In this document: one piece after another, positions 7,232 through 14,153 of the stretch
Layout: each line of letters starts with the position of its first letter
Position numbering within the stretch: position 1 is the first letter of the stretch
DNA from: an uncultured Bacillota bacterium
Lineage (GTDB): Bacteria > Bacillota > Clostridia > Oscillospirales > Oscillospiraceae
NCBI GenBank assembly: GCA_937890735.1
Contig: CALACZ010000065.1
Location: 1-14,894, forward strand
Direction: 5' to 3'
Length of the DNA stretch: 14,894 bases
Position numbers and translations under genes: made by a program
The notes under the pieces: generated by a model
The model's database searches: none
What the model saw: the letters and a program-made list of their open reading frames with translations, nothing else
What the model was told of the DNA's origin: nothing

Positions 7232-8068
7232 TCACTTTCCAAGATAGGTGCGGATGATCTCGATGTATTCCTCCGGATAGAAGCCGATCTCGCCGCCAAA
7301 ACGCGTCAGAGCGATCAGACCGCCGTCGATCTCCCCGATCCCGGCGAGCATCGCGGCGTTGTCCTGCTTGAGCCCGCCGCCGTAGACCACGTCGATGCCG
7401 CCGGTCTCGTGCTTGACGAACTGCGCGATCCTGCGGATATACGGCGCGTCCGCCGGGGTCTTGCCCGGACCGATGGACCAGACCGGCTCATAGCCAATGA
7501 CCACGCGGCTGCGGTCCGCTCCCGCCAGCCCCAGCCGGAGCTGCTCGCCGAGCACCTCCTGCCAGTGCGGCTGCTCCTCGCTCGTCTCGCCGATGCAGTA
7601 CAGGACCTTCATCCCCCGCTCCTGCGCACGCAGCACCTCCTGATTGAGGATGCGGCTGACCGCGGCGGTATTTTTTACGCCGCCCTCGGTGAGAACACCG
7701 TTTTTATCGGCGCGCTCCTCACAGTGCCCAATGAGCGTGTATGTGCAGCCGAGTGCGGCGGCGGCGGACGCCGGCAGGTTCGTCGTAAATGCGCCGAAGT
7801 TGCCGCCGGGAGCGGTATCCGCCCGGTAAACGCCCTGGCAGCCGAGCTGCACGGGGCTGTCCGCCGCAAGCGCGCCCGCCGCGCCGAGCAGATGCGCCTC
7901 CGGGAAGAACTGGACGAACTCAGCGTCCGCAGCGTCAAACTCACGCAGCGCCTGCTGCGTGCTGCGGACGATACAAGCCCCCCAGTCCGCCGCCCCCGCC
8001 AGTCGGTTCACCCCGCCATACTCCGGCGGAATATCAAAGCGCTTGAGGTTCAAAAATAAATGCTTCAA
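7232..8068 (-). CDS. Divergent triosephosphate-isomerase-fold isomerase
   Basis: Protein of 278 residues against about 250 for housekeeping TpiA. The catalytic set of triosephosphate isomerase is present: Asn7 and Lys9 (NLK, in place of NWK), His115 in IGHCEER (usual IGHSERR) and Glu194 in GYEPVWSIG (usual AYEPVWAIG), with the flexible loop following as PGKTP. The phosphate-binding end differs: YGGGLKQDN replaces YGGSV, and the GGASL turn is replaced by IALTRFGG. It should catalyse an aldose-ketose type proton transfer, but perhaps on a substrate lacking the usual phosphate, or on a larger one such as a tetrose derivative (inference). Translation starts at TTG 8066-8068 with GGAGGAGG that lies in the last codons of the E3 gene. 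Only two bases separate it from E3 and seven from the LarA-like gene. GC content is much higher than in E3. Not the housekeeping enzyme. Confidence 0.83.
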   Translation of the reverse strand: MKHLFLNLKRFDIPPEYGGVNRLAGAADWGACIVRSTQQALREFDAADAEFVQFFPEAHLLGAAGALAADSPVQLGCQGVYRADTAPGGNFGAFTTNLPASAAAALGCTYTLIGHCEERADKNGVLTEGGVKNTAAVSRILNQEVLRAQERGMKVLYCIGETSEEQPHWQEVLGEQLRLGLAGADRSRVVIGYEPVWSIGPGKTPADAPYIRRIAQFVKHETGGIDVVYGGGLKQDNAAMLAGIGEIDGGLIALTRFGGEIGFYPEEYIEIIRTYLGK

Positions 8069-8081
8069 TTTTACCTCCTCC
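8066..8081 (-). promoter_or_regulatory. Ribosome binding site and TTG start of the TIM-like gene, embedded in the E3 gene end
   Basis: The minus strand reads GGAGGAGGTAAAATTG. AGGAGG (8074-8079) is formed by the last two Arg codons of E3 and is followed by the E3 stop TAA and the TTG start, with five bases of spacing. No ATG or GTG is available at a comparable distance, so this site decides the TTG start. Confidence 0.75.
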
Positions 8082-9480
8082 CACTTTTCGGCGGGCGATT
8101 TGGAATATGGATCGCACGACCATCCGCCGCCAGTGCTGCCTCATGCAGACATTCGCTCAAAGTCGGGTGTGCAAAAATAGTGTCCACCACTTCCTCCAGT
8201 GTCGCCTCTAAGCGCATTGCCAGCACTGCCTGTCCAATCAGTTCCGTTGCCTGCGGCGCATAAATATGGATGCCCAGTATCTCATCGCATTCCTCTGCAA
8301 TCAAAATTTTAATAAATCCGTTTTTCTGCCCCTGCGTCAGAGCACGACCGTTTGCCGCAACAGGGAATGTGCCAACTCGATATTTTCTATTTTGCGCCTT
8401 TGCCTGTTCCTCCGTAAGACCGACAGAAGCAAGCTCTGGGTCGGAATAAATACCGCTCGGACACAGACTGCCGCAAAAAACGCGATTTGTACCCATACAG
8501 TTTTCCGCGGCGATCACACCCTGTTCGGACGCAGCGTGTGCCAGCAGAAGCTTTCCATTGCAGTCGCCGATCGCATAAATATGCGGGACATTTGTGCGCA
8601 GATGTTCGTCTGCCAAGATCCACCGTTCTGTTTTAATCCCGGCTTTTTCAGGCATCAATGCAGAAAACTCCGCCCGCCGGCCAATTGCGATGAGCATCTT
8701 CTCCGCCGGGAATTTTGTCTGGACACCATCGCGCTCTGCGCAGCAGGCTGGTGTTCCGGCGTCTGATTCAAAGCCGGTGACCTTGATCCTCGTCTCAATC
8801 TTAATTCCCTTATTTACAAGGTCCTGCCGCAACCGTTCCGAAAGCTCGACATCCATATTCGGCAGGATGTGCTCCGCCATTTCAAGGATCGTGATCTGCG
8901 TTCCAAACGCATGATATGCACAAGCAAGCTCGATACCGATCACGCCGCCGCCAACGATCACCATGCTCCGCGGCACATGATTCAGACTCAAAGCCGTCGT
9001 ACTGTCAATGCAAAAAGCGCTGTGAATCCCCGGAATCGGAGGGTAAGATGGGATGCTCCCAGTCGCCAGGATCATATTGTCTGCCCGCAGTGTTTCGCTT
9101 GTTCCGTTCTCAAAATGGACGCACACTGTTTTTTTATCCACAAATGCAGCTGTGCCCGCAATCACATTCACACCGTTTGCCCGCAGCAATCCCTCTACGC
9201 CCTTTCTTAATTGCGCTGTCACAGCTTCTCTGCGTTCCTGGACTGCTTTCCAATCTACGTTCGCCTCGGCGCGAATACCGAATTGCTCCGCATTTCGGAT
9301 CTGTTCATACAAGTGTGCACTTTGCAGCAGCGTTTTCGTAGGTATACAGCCAACATTCAGGCAGGTCCCACCGACCTTTTCTTTTTCGATCAGCGTGACC
9401 TGCGCACCTAGCTGGGCAGCACGAATCGCCGCAACATAGCCGCCCGGACCACCGCCGATTACAAGAACTGTCCTACTCAT
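8071..9480 (-). CDS. lpdA: Dihydrolipoyl dehydrogenase, E3 component
   Basis: FAD-dependent disulfide oxidoreductase of 469 residues, the standard length for E3. The FAD-binding GGGPGG is at 9-14, the redox-active disulfide Cys40/Cys45 lies in GGTCLNVGCIPTK, the NAD-binding VVGGGVIGIELA is mid-protein, and the C-terminal active-site pair is His438 and Glu443 in HPTLSE. It reoxidises dihydrolipoamide on the E2 subunit and passes electrons to NAD+ in the cytoplasm. There is no N-terminal lipoyl domain, unlike some Gram-positive E3 proteins. It starts at ATG 9478-9480 with GGGAGGA, 12 bases after the E2 gene, and its last codons form the ribosome binding site of the next gene. It is clearly part of the E1-E2-E3 unit and may also serve other lipoyl complexes of the cell. 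Confidence 0.96.
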   Translation of the reverse strand: MSRTVLVIGGGPGGYVAAIRAAQLGAQVTLIEKEKVGGTCLNVGCIPTKTLLQSAHLYEQIRNAEQFGIRAEANVDWKAVQERREAVTAQLRKGVEGLLRANGVNVIAGTAAFVDKKTVCVHFENGTSETLRADNMILATGSIPSYPPIPGIHSAFCIDSTTALSLNHVPRSMVIVGGGVIGIELACAYHAFGTQITILEMAEHILPNMDVELSERLRQDLVNKGIKIETRIKVTGFESDAGTPACCAERDGVQTKFPAEKMLIAIGRRAEFSALMPEKAGIKTERWILADEHLRTNVPHIYAIGDCNGKLLLAHAASEQGVIAAENCMGTNRVFCGSLCPSGIYSDPELASVGLTEEQAKAQNRKYRVGTFPVAANGRALTQGQKNGFIKILIAEECDEILGIHIYAPQATELIGQAVLAMRLEATLEEVVDTIFAHPTLSECLHEAALAADGRAIHIPNRPPKSGRR

Positions 9481-9492
9481 AAGTCCTCCCGA

Positions 9493-10701
9493 TCAGGCAA
9501 GCATCATTGCCGGATACTCCAGCATCTGCCGTATCTGATCCAGCAGCTTTGCCGCGCCTGCGCCGTCAAATACCGCATGGTCAAAGGACATGGAAAGGCG
9601 CATACAGGTACGGACCGTGATCTCGCCGTCTACAACAACAGGGGTGGGCTTCATACAGCCGACGCCGAGGATCAGGCACTGCGGTGCATTGACGATGGGG
9701 TCAAACGATTCGATTCCAAACATTCCAAGATTGCTGATCGTGATTGTTCCGCCGGACATATCGTCGGGTGCGAGTGAGCCGCCCTTCGCCTTTTCAACAA
9801 GCGACGCAAATTCATCGGCAAGCTGTAAAATGCCCTTACTGCCAACATCCTTCAGAACAGGTACCAGCAGCCCGTTCGGTGTATCGACCGCGACACCGAC
9901 ATTGATCTTCTGATACACGCGCACGCCGCCGGGTTCTGTCACGCAGTTCATCTCAGGATACCGCCGCAGCGCACTGGCACAGGCGCGTGCCAGCAGTTCG
10001 TTGTAAGTGACCTTCTGCTGCTTTTTCAGCTCTGTGCGCCAGGCGATGAGCTGTGTGCAGTCAACCGTTGTAACTAGACTGACCCTCGGCTTTTCTGTCA
10101 CGCTCTGCACCATACGCTTAGCAATGACCTGCCGCATTCGATTGAAGTCAGTATGGACTCCGTCATCGGAGGTCTGCATCACAGCGGCGCTCTGCTGCTG
10201 CTTTTCCTGCAAAGCGCGCAAAACATCGTTTTTGACGATCCGTTTGCCCGGTTCGCAAGGCTCAAGCTCGTCCAGACCGATCTGATGCTCCGCAGCAGTC
10301 TTGCGTGCCAGAGGGGAGATCTTCACTCTCGCAGCTGGCTCACCAGCGAGCTCTGTCTCTGCTGCTGACGGGCTTTGTGCCGCCTGCGATTCCTCAGCTG
10401 TACCATCCTGCGGCTCACTCTCCTGAGCCATCTGAGTTTCGGCATCCTCGCTGTATTCCTCACCTTCATCCAGCAGAATCGCAATTCTCTGCTGACAGGG
10501 TACAAGATCGCCCGGCTCAGCAAGCAGCTTATAAACAATGCCGGACTCTGTCGCAAAAATGTCCTGGATCGCTTTATCCGTCTCGGCGCGCACCACCATC
10601 TGCTCTTTTTCGACTTTGTCCCCCGGCTGGACCAGCCATTCGTCGATCATGGCTTCTTCCATATTCATGCCGATCTTCGGCAAAACAAGATATTTAGGCA
10701 T
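9493..10701 (-). CDS. Lipoyl-dependent acyltransferase, E2 component (acetoin/pyruvate dehydrogenase type)
   Basis: Protein of 402 residues with the classical E2 layout. One lipoyl domain spans residues 1-77, with Lys43 in ETDKA as the lipoylation site. A Glu/Gln/Ala-rich linker (about 80-122) replaces the more usual Ala-Pro linker. The peripheral-subunit binding domain covers about 125-165 (KISPLARKTAAEHQIG), with the usual GTGPxGRI shortened to EPGKRI. The catalytic domain ends with HAVFDG, where His375 and Asp379 fit the acyltransferase HxxxDG motif. E2 forms the core of the complex and transfers the acyl group from E1 to CoA. It starts at ATG 10699-10701 with GGGGGGAG, 15 bases after E1-beta. 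A single lipoyl domain fits AcoC as well as PdhC, so the substrate is not settled by E2 alone. No lipoate ligase or synthase gene is present. Confidence 0.93.
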   Translation of the reverse strand: MPKYLVLPKIGMNMEEAMIDEWLVQPGDKVEKEQMVVRAETDKAIQDIFATESGIVYKLLAEPGDLVPCQQRIAILLDEGEEYSEDAETQMAQESEPQDGTAEESQAAQSPSAAETELAGEPAARVKISPLARKTAAEHQIGLDELEPCEPGKRIVKNDVLRALQEKQQQSAAVMQTSDDGVHTDFNRMRQVIAKRMVQSVTEKPRVSLVTTVDCTQLIAWRTELKKQQKVTYNELLARACASALRRYPEMNCVTEPGGVRVYQKINVGVAVDTPNGLLVPVLKDVGSKGILQLADEFASLVEKAKGGSLAPDDMSGGTITISNLGMFGIESFDPIVNAPQCLILGVGCMKPTPVVVDGEITVRTCMRLSMSFDHAVFDGAGAAKLLDQIRQMLEYPAMMLA

Positions 10702-10716
10702 ACGCTCTCCCCCCTG

Positions 10717-11700
10717 TTACTCATTTGAAAGACACCGATGTACCGCATCGATCACATTTTGCTCATCGGGCAGCGCCGCCGCTTCAAGCGTCGCATTATA
10801 CGGAATGGGGATATTCAGTGCTCCGACACGCAGAGGCGGTGCATCCAGAAGATCGAATGCCCGCTCGTTCAGCTCTGCAACGATGTCGCTGCCCATACCA
10901 CCGCGCTTGGACGCTTCATGCACCACGATCACGCGCCCGGTTTTCGCAAGCAAAGCGATCACTGTGTCATAATCCAGCGGTAGAAGTGTCCGCAGGTCGA
11001 TCACCTCACAGCTGATCCCCTCCGCTTCCAGCTCTTTTGCCGCATTCAAGCAGGTACGAACCATGCTGGAGTATGTGACCAGTGTCACATGCTTTCCCTC
11101 TCGGACGACAGATGCCTTCCCGATCTCGACAAGCACATCCTCGCCGTCCTCGACCTCACCCTTAACGGCATACGTCCGCTTGTTTTCCAGGAAAATGACC
11201 GGGTTATTATCGCGGATCGCTGCTTTCAGCAGACCCTTGCAGTCTGCTGGAGAATAGGGCGCAACAATTTTCAGACCCGGAACATGGTTGAACCACGCCT
11301 CCAGTGACTGGCTGTGCTGCGCAGCCTGTCCGCCGCCGGCACCGATCGGAACGCGCATCACCAGCGGCATTTCGACCTTGCCGCCAAACATATAGCGCAT
11401 TTTAGCCGCCATATTCACGATCTGATCCATCGCCAGCGTGACCCAGTCACAGAACATGATCTCAACAACCGGGCGCATTCCTGTAGCCGCTGCGCCGACG
11501 CCCATGCCGGTAAACGCCGGCTCAGAGATCGGCGTATCGATCACGCGTTCCAATCCGAATCGCTTTGCAAGTCCAAGCGTCACACCGAACGGATTTCCCT
11601 TTACGCCGCAATCACAGCCCATGATAATAACGTGCTCATCGCGTGCCATTTCCTCCGCCAAGGCTTCGTTCAGAGCTTCTCTGACAGTTTTGATGCTCAT
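10717..11700 (-). CDS. 2-oxo acid / acetoin dehydrogenase E1 component, beta subunit (acoB-like)
   Basis: Protein of 327 residues, the usual length for E1-beta. Conserved blocks include RVIDTPISEPAFTGMGVGAA, where Glu60 is the residue that activates thiamine diphosphate in this family, then DQIVNMAAKMRYMFGG, AAQHSQSLEAWFNHVPGLKIVAP and LENKRTY, and finally the C-terminal transketolase-like domain with VIDLRTLLPLD and HEASKRGGMGSDI. One oddity is that the block usually written GEDVG reads GCDCG (28-32), placing two Cys where Glu and Val are typical. With E1-alpha it forms the heterotetrameric thiamine enzyme that decarboxylates or cleaves the substrate and acylates the E2 lipoyl arm. The ribosome binding site AAGGAGG overlaps the E1-alpha stop codon, so the pair is tightly co-translated. 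Assignment to the acetoin rather than pyruvate branch is tentative. Confidence 0.93.
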   Translation of the reverse strand: MSIKTVREALNEALAEEMARDEHVIIMGCDCGVKGNPFGVTLGLAKRFGLERVIDTPISEPAFTGMGVGAAATGMRPVVEIMFCDWVTLAMDQIVNMAAKMRYMFGGKVEMPLVMRVPIGAGGGQAAQHSQSLEAWFNHVPGLKIVAPYSPADCKGLLKAAIRDNNPVIFLENKRTYAVKGEVEDGEDVLVEIGKASVVREGKHVTLVTYSSMVRTCLNAAKELEAEGISCEVIDLRTLLPLDYDTVIALLAKTGRVIVVHEASKRGGMGSDIVAELNERAFDLLDAPPLRVGALNIPIPYNATLEAAALPDEQNVIDAVHRCLSNE

Positions 11701-11711
11701 TTTCTGCCTCC

Positions 11712-12767
11712 TTATCGAATGATCTCGCCGTTTGCATAGACATCTTCATAAAGCGTGTCCAGCCCTGGCTCATGGCACTGTGTATCCGCATAGTCGATCG
11801 CGTCAAGGATCTCCTGCTTGGCGCTTTGCTCGATCGTATCCAGTTCTTCCGCCGGAACGCCAAGCCCTTCCAGGCACTCTCTTGTTCGTTTGACCGGCTC
11901 GATCTCATACAGCACCTGAATCCGTTCCAAATCCTCTCTGTCGCGATAGTTCTGATCATCACCTACATGGTGTCCGAGCATTCGCATATAGCGAGCTTCG
12001 ATCAGCGTCGGACCTTTCCCCATCCGCGCCGCAGATGCTGCTTTTTTTACTGCCTCATATACCGCGAACACATTAAAGCCGTCGATCTGCACACCGTGCA
12101 TTCCAAAGCCCTCTGCCCGCTTATAAACGTCATGCTCCTTTGTTACGCGCCAGTAGTCTGTGCCGATTGCCCACTGATTGTACTCGCAAAGATAGATCAC
12201 AGGAAGATTCCACGCCGCTGCCATATTCAAGCTCTCCGAAAACGGTCCCTGGTTTACCGCGCCGTCTCCGAAAAAGCTCAGCGACACCTTTCCGCTTTTC
12301 TGGAGCTTTGCAGAAAGCGCTGCGCCGGTCGCCGGTGCGATGCCGCTGCCAACGATGCCTGTTGCTCCGAGGATACCGCTGTCAACATCTGCGATATGCA
12401 TGGAACCGCCCTTGCCTCTGTTATATCCTTCGACTTTGCCGAAAAGCTCTGCATACATTCTGGCAGGCGATGCACCCCTTGCCAGTGCGTGTCCATGACC
12501 GCGATGTGTGCTCGTGATATAGTCTCCGCTCTCAAGTGCGTGACACGCGCCAACGGCGATCGCTTCTCCATAATAGTAAGCGTGGCACATTCCACGAATT
12601 TTATTGGCACGCCACAGATCCCGCACCTTCAGCTCAAATTCCCGGATACGGCAAATATCCGAAAACATTTGCTTTGCCTCGTCAAGGCTAAGCCCCTTTG
12701 GTAGCTTGTCCATCGGTGTATAGCATGGCAATACTTCTTTGATTCGTTCGGCAGTCGATAATTCCAT
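11712..12767 (-). CDS. 2-oxo acid / acetoin dehydrogenase E1 component, alpha subunit (acoA-like)
   Basis: Protein of 351 residues. The thiamine-diphosphate motif runs from GDG (167-169) through NQGPFSESLNMAAAWNLPV to EYN (Asn197). STHRGHGHALARG and the phosphorylation-loop-like GHHVGDDQNYR are typical of E1-alpha; GHxxGDxxxYR is commonly seen in the acetoin dehydrogenase branch. With E1-beta it would cleave acetoin or decarboxylate a 2-oxo acid using thiamine diphosphate. It is the first gene of the operon. The ATG at 12765-12767 was chosen because GGGGG lies eight bases upstream; a TTG 14 codons earlier would extend the protein into the leader and lacks support. It follows a TTGTAA/TATAAC promoter. 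Separate E1-alpha and E1-beta genes in an apparently anaerobic lineage, which would normally use pyruvate:ferredoxin oxidoreductase, favour a specialised catabolic role (inference). Confidence 0.93.
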   Translation of the reverse strand: MELSTAERIKEVLPCYTPMDKLPKGLSLDEAKQMFSDICRIREFELKVRDLWRANKIRGMCHAYYYGEAIAVGACHALESGDYITSTHRGHGHALARGASPARMYAELFGKVEGYNRGKGGSMHIADVDSGILGATGIVGSGIAPATGAALSAKLQKSGKVSLSFFGDGAVNQGPFSESLNMAAAWNLPVIYLCEYNQWAIGTDYWRVTKEHDVYKRAEGFGMHGVQIDGFNVFAVYEAVKKAASAARMGKGPTLIEARYMRMLGHHVGDDQNYRDREDLERIQVLYEIEPVKRTRECLEGLGVPAEELDTIEQSAKQEILDAIDYADTQCHEPGLDTLYEDVYANGEIIR

Positions 12768-12771
12768 CCAA

Positions 12772-12787
12772 ATTTCCCCCAAACTTT
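12772..12787. repeat. Direct-repeat copy 1 (ATTTCCCCCAAACTTT) over the operon leader and ribosome binding site
   Basis: This 16-base segment recurs at 12890-12906 with one extra G (ATTTCCGCCCAAACTTT). This copy covers the GGGGG ribosome binding site of the first operon gene and lies downstream of the predicted operon promoter. It is a possible regulator site; the function is inferred from repetition and position only. Confidence 0.45.
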
Positions 12788-12824
12788 CGCTAATTTTGAT
12801 TCGCAGCAATTTACTGATTTGTAT

Positions 12825-12853
12825 GTTATATTGTTCATTCCCGCCAATTACAA
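12825..12853 (-). promoter_or_regulatory. Predicted sigma-A promoter of the twelve-gene operon
   Basis: On the minus strand, -35 TTGTAA (12848-12853) and -10 TATAAC (12825-12830) are separated by exactly 17 bases. Transcription would begin near 12818 and give a leader of about 50 bases before the E1-alpha ATG. Matches to consensus are 4 of 6 and 5 of 6. There is no TGn extension. Confidence 0.55.
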
Positions 12854-12889
12854 CTACAGGCTACCACATAATTTTTCTATTTTCAACAT

Positions 12890-12906
12890 ATTTCCGCCCA
12901 AACTTT
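12890..12906. repeat. Direct-repeat copy 2 (ATTTCCGCCCAAACTTT) upstream of the operon promoter
   Basis: Near-identical to the segment at 12772-12787, differing by a single inserted G. It starts 36 bases upstream of the operon -35 box. The two copies begin 118 bases apart and bracket the predicted promoter, an arrangement compatible with two regulator sites. Confidence 0.45.
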
Positions 12907-12956
12907 TTGGATTACAATATCTTTGTGCAATGTGCCCTCTTTTGTATATTGCTATT

Positions 12957-12987
12957 TATCCAAAACGCATATCCAAATTATCCAATT
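12957..12987. repeat. Three direct copies of TATCCAAWW just upstream of the regulator promoter
   Basis: TATCCAAAA (12957-12965), TATCCAAAT (12970-12978) and TATCCAATT (12979-12987) lie in the same orientation immediately before the lacI-family -35 box at 12993. An inverted, partly matching copy, TTTTTGGATTA, occurs at 12904-12914. Such clustering in a 286-base regulatory gap suggests protein binding, but the AT-rich context makes some chance repetition possible. Confidence 0.5.
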
Positions 12988-12992
12988 TTATC

Positions 12993-13021
12993 TTGATTTT
13001 TGGGGAATATGCATTTATAAT
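12993..13021 (+). promoter_or_regulatory. Predicted sigma-A promoter of the LacI-family regulator gene
   Basis: -35 TTGATT (12993-12998) and a perfect -10 TATAAT (13016-13021) have a 17-base spacer. Transcription would start near 13028, followed by the ribosome binding site GGAGGG (13040-13045) and the ATG at 13054. It diverges from the operon promoter about 140 bases away. Confidence 0.65.
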
Positions 13022-13053
13022 TACAATATCTCTTCACAGAGGAGGGGGCTCTC

Positions 13054-14103
13054 ATGCCTGTCAAGCTATACGAAATTGCAAAAGCCGCCGGCGTTTCCAT
13101 TTCGACTGTATCACGTGTACTCAATCACGACACCTTGAAACCAGCCAGCAAGACCACAGAAGAAAAAGTCATGCAGATCGCCACTGATCTTGGATATTTC
13201 GCTGGACATACCGTCACTCCGGCTACTCAGAAGTCAACCGGTGAACGGCGTAATCTGGCTTGTCTGCTTGCGTCGGCTTCTGATACCTTCAACGACGCTT
13301 TCTTTTCCAAAATAATGGTTGGCATTCAGGAGGAAGCGCTGTGCCTGAATTATCTTGTCAGCCACACGCTTTCCGGCGTAGATACCAATATCGAGTCCAT
13401 CTGTACCCAGATCCGTGCCGCCAACTCTGACGGCGTCATTCTGATGGGCCGTGTCCGAAAGGATGTTATGGACGCCGTGAAATCCATTACGCCAAATATC
13501 GTTTACGCCGGGCTGAACCGCCCTGATGCTGGAATTGACGAGGTGATCTGTGATGCCTACAGTGCCATCTCGGAAAGTGTGGACTATCTTCTCTCGCTAG
13601 GGCATCGTAAGATCGGCTTTATTGGTTCGATCCCGTCAGAAAGTTCTGACGTACTCAATGAGCATCGGTTTGCTGCATTTTCCGACACCATGCAGAAGCA
13701 TGGGTTACCGGTCTATGCGGAATACTGCAAAAACATCACGCTCAGCACAGAGCAGGCATACCACGCCACCGCAGAACTGGTCGAAACAGGAACGCTGCCG
13801 GAGGCGTTCTGCTGTGCAAACGACAATGTTGCGATCGGAGTCATCAGCGCGTTGACAGAACGTGGGATTCGTGTTCCGAACGATATTTCCGTGATCGGCA
13901 TCGACAATATTGAGCCCGCGCGATTTATGTATCCGCGGCTCACCTCGTTTGAAATGCAAAACGAAGAGCTCGGTCGATTTGCCGTCAAGATCCTAAACGA
14001 CCGCATTCTTGGTAAACACGACATTCCAATATCCTTGCGCCTGCCCTGCACCTTGATCGTCCGCGACAGTTGCCGTGTGCGTACAATGGATTCGAACGCA
14101 TAA
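13054..14103 (+). CDS. LacI/GalR-family transcriptional regulator
   Basis: Protein of 349 residues. The N-terminal helix-turn-helix (YEIAKAAGVSISTVSRVLN, residues 6-24) is classic for the family and is followed by the hinge region (TTEEKVMQIATDLGY). The rest is a periplasmic-binding-protein-like effector domain, with LSLGHRKIGFIGS, CANDNVAIGVISALTERGIRVP and DISVIGIDNIEPARF as recognisable blocks. It should act as a dimer in the cytoplasm, binding operator DNA and releasing or engaging it upon sensing a sugar-like or acid-like effector. It diverges from the catabolic operon across 286 bases and is the obvious candidate to control it, and possibly itself. GAGGAGGGGG lies upstream of the ATG. 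A perfect hairpin follows one base after the stop. The effector is unknown, but LacI control hints at a carbohydrate-related inducer. Confidence 0.95.
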   Translation: MPVKLYEIAKAAGVSISTVSRVLNHDTLKPASKTTEEKVMQIATDLGYFAGHTVTPATQKSTGERRNLACLLASASDTFNDAFFSKIMVGIQEEALCLNYLVSHTLSGVDTNIESICTQIRAANSDGVILMGRVRKDVMDAVKSITPNIVYAGLNRPDAGIDEVICDAYSAISESVDYLLSLGHRKIGFIGSIPSESSDVLNEHRFAAFSDTMQKHGLPVYAEYCKNITLSTEQAYHATAELVETGTLPEAFCCANDNVAIGVISALTERGIRVPNDISVIGIDNIEPARFMYPRLTSFEMQNEELGRFAVKILNDRILGKHDIPISLRLPCTLIVRDSCRVRTMDSNA

Positions 14104-14104
14104 A

Positions 14105-14143
14105 CGACACCCCGCCATCCTATGTTGGGATGGCGGGGTGTCG
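14105..14143. terminator. Bidirectional terminator between convergent lacI-family and lysR-family genes
   Basis: A perfect 16-bp stem, CGACACCCCGCCATCC (14105-14120) paired with 14128-14143, encloses a 7-base loop. It starts one base after the regulator stop and ends seven bases before the tandem TAA stops of the convergent gene. U-tracts are weak on both sides (CTTGCACTTATTATT on the plus side, TTTATG on the minus side), but stem strength and location favour a shared terminator. Confidence 0.8.
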
Positions 14144-14153
14144 CTTGCACTTA

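Noticed and set aside
4432..7257. A 941-codon open frame on the plus strand.
   Set aside because: It is antisense to the binding-protein and LarA-like genes. Its translation is rich in Arg, His and Cys with no domain, and the minus-strand genes have clear motifs and ribosome binding sites.
7225..7299. N-terminal extension of the LarA-like protein to a start at 7299.
   Set aside because: The extra 25 residues overlap the isomerase end, look random, and the start lacks a ribosome binding site. The ATG at 7224 has TGAGGA at good spacing.
7076..8059. A 327-codon plus-strand open frame opposite the isomerase gene.
   Set aside because: It is a by-product of high GC content on the antisense strand. 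The composition is Arg/Ala/Asp-rich without conserved motifs, and the minus-strand TIM motifs are decisive.
7232..8068. Housekeeping triosephosphate isomerase (tpiA).
   Set aside because: The phosphate-binding segments are changed, the protein is longer, and the gene lies in a catabolic operon rather than with gapA, pgk and gpm.
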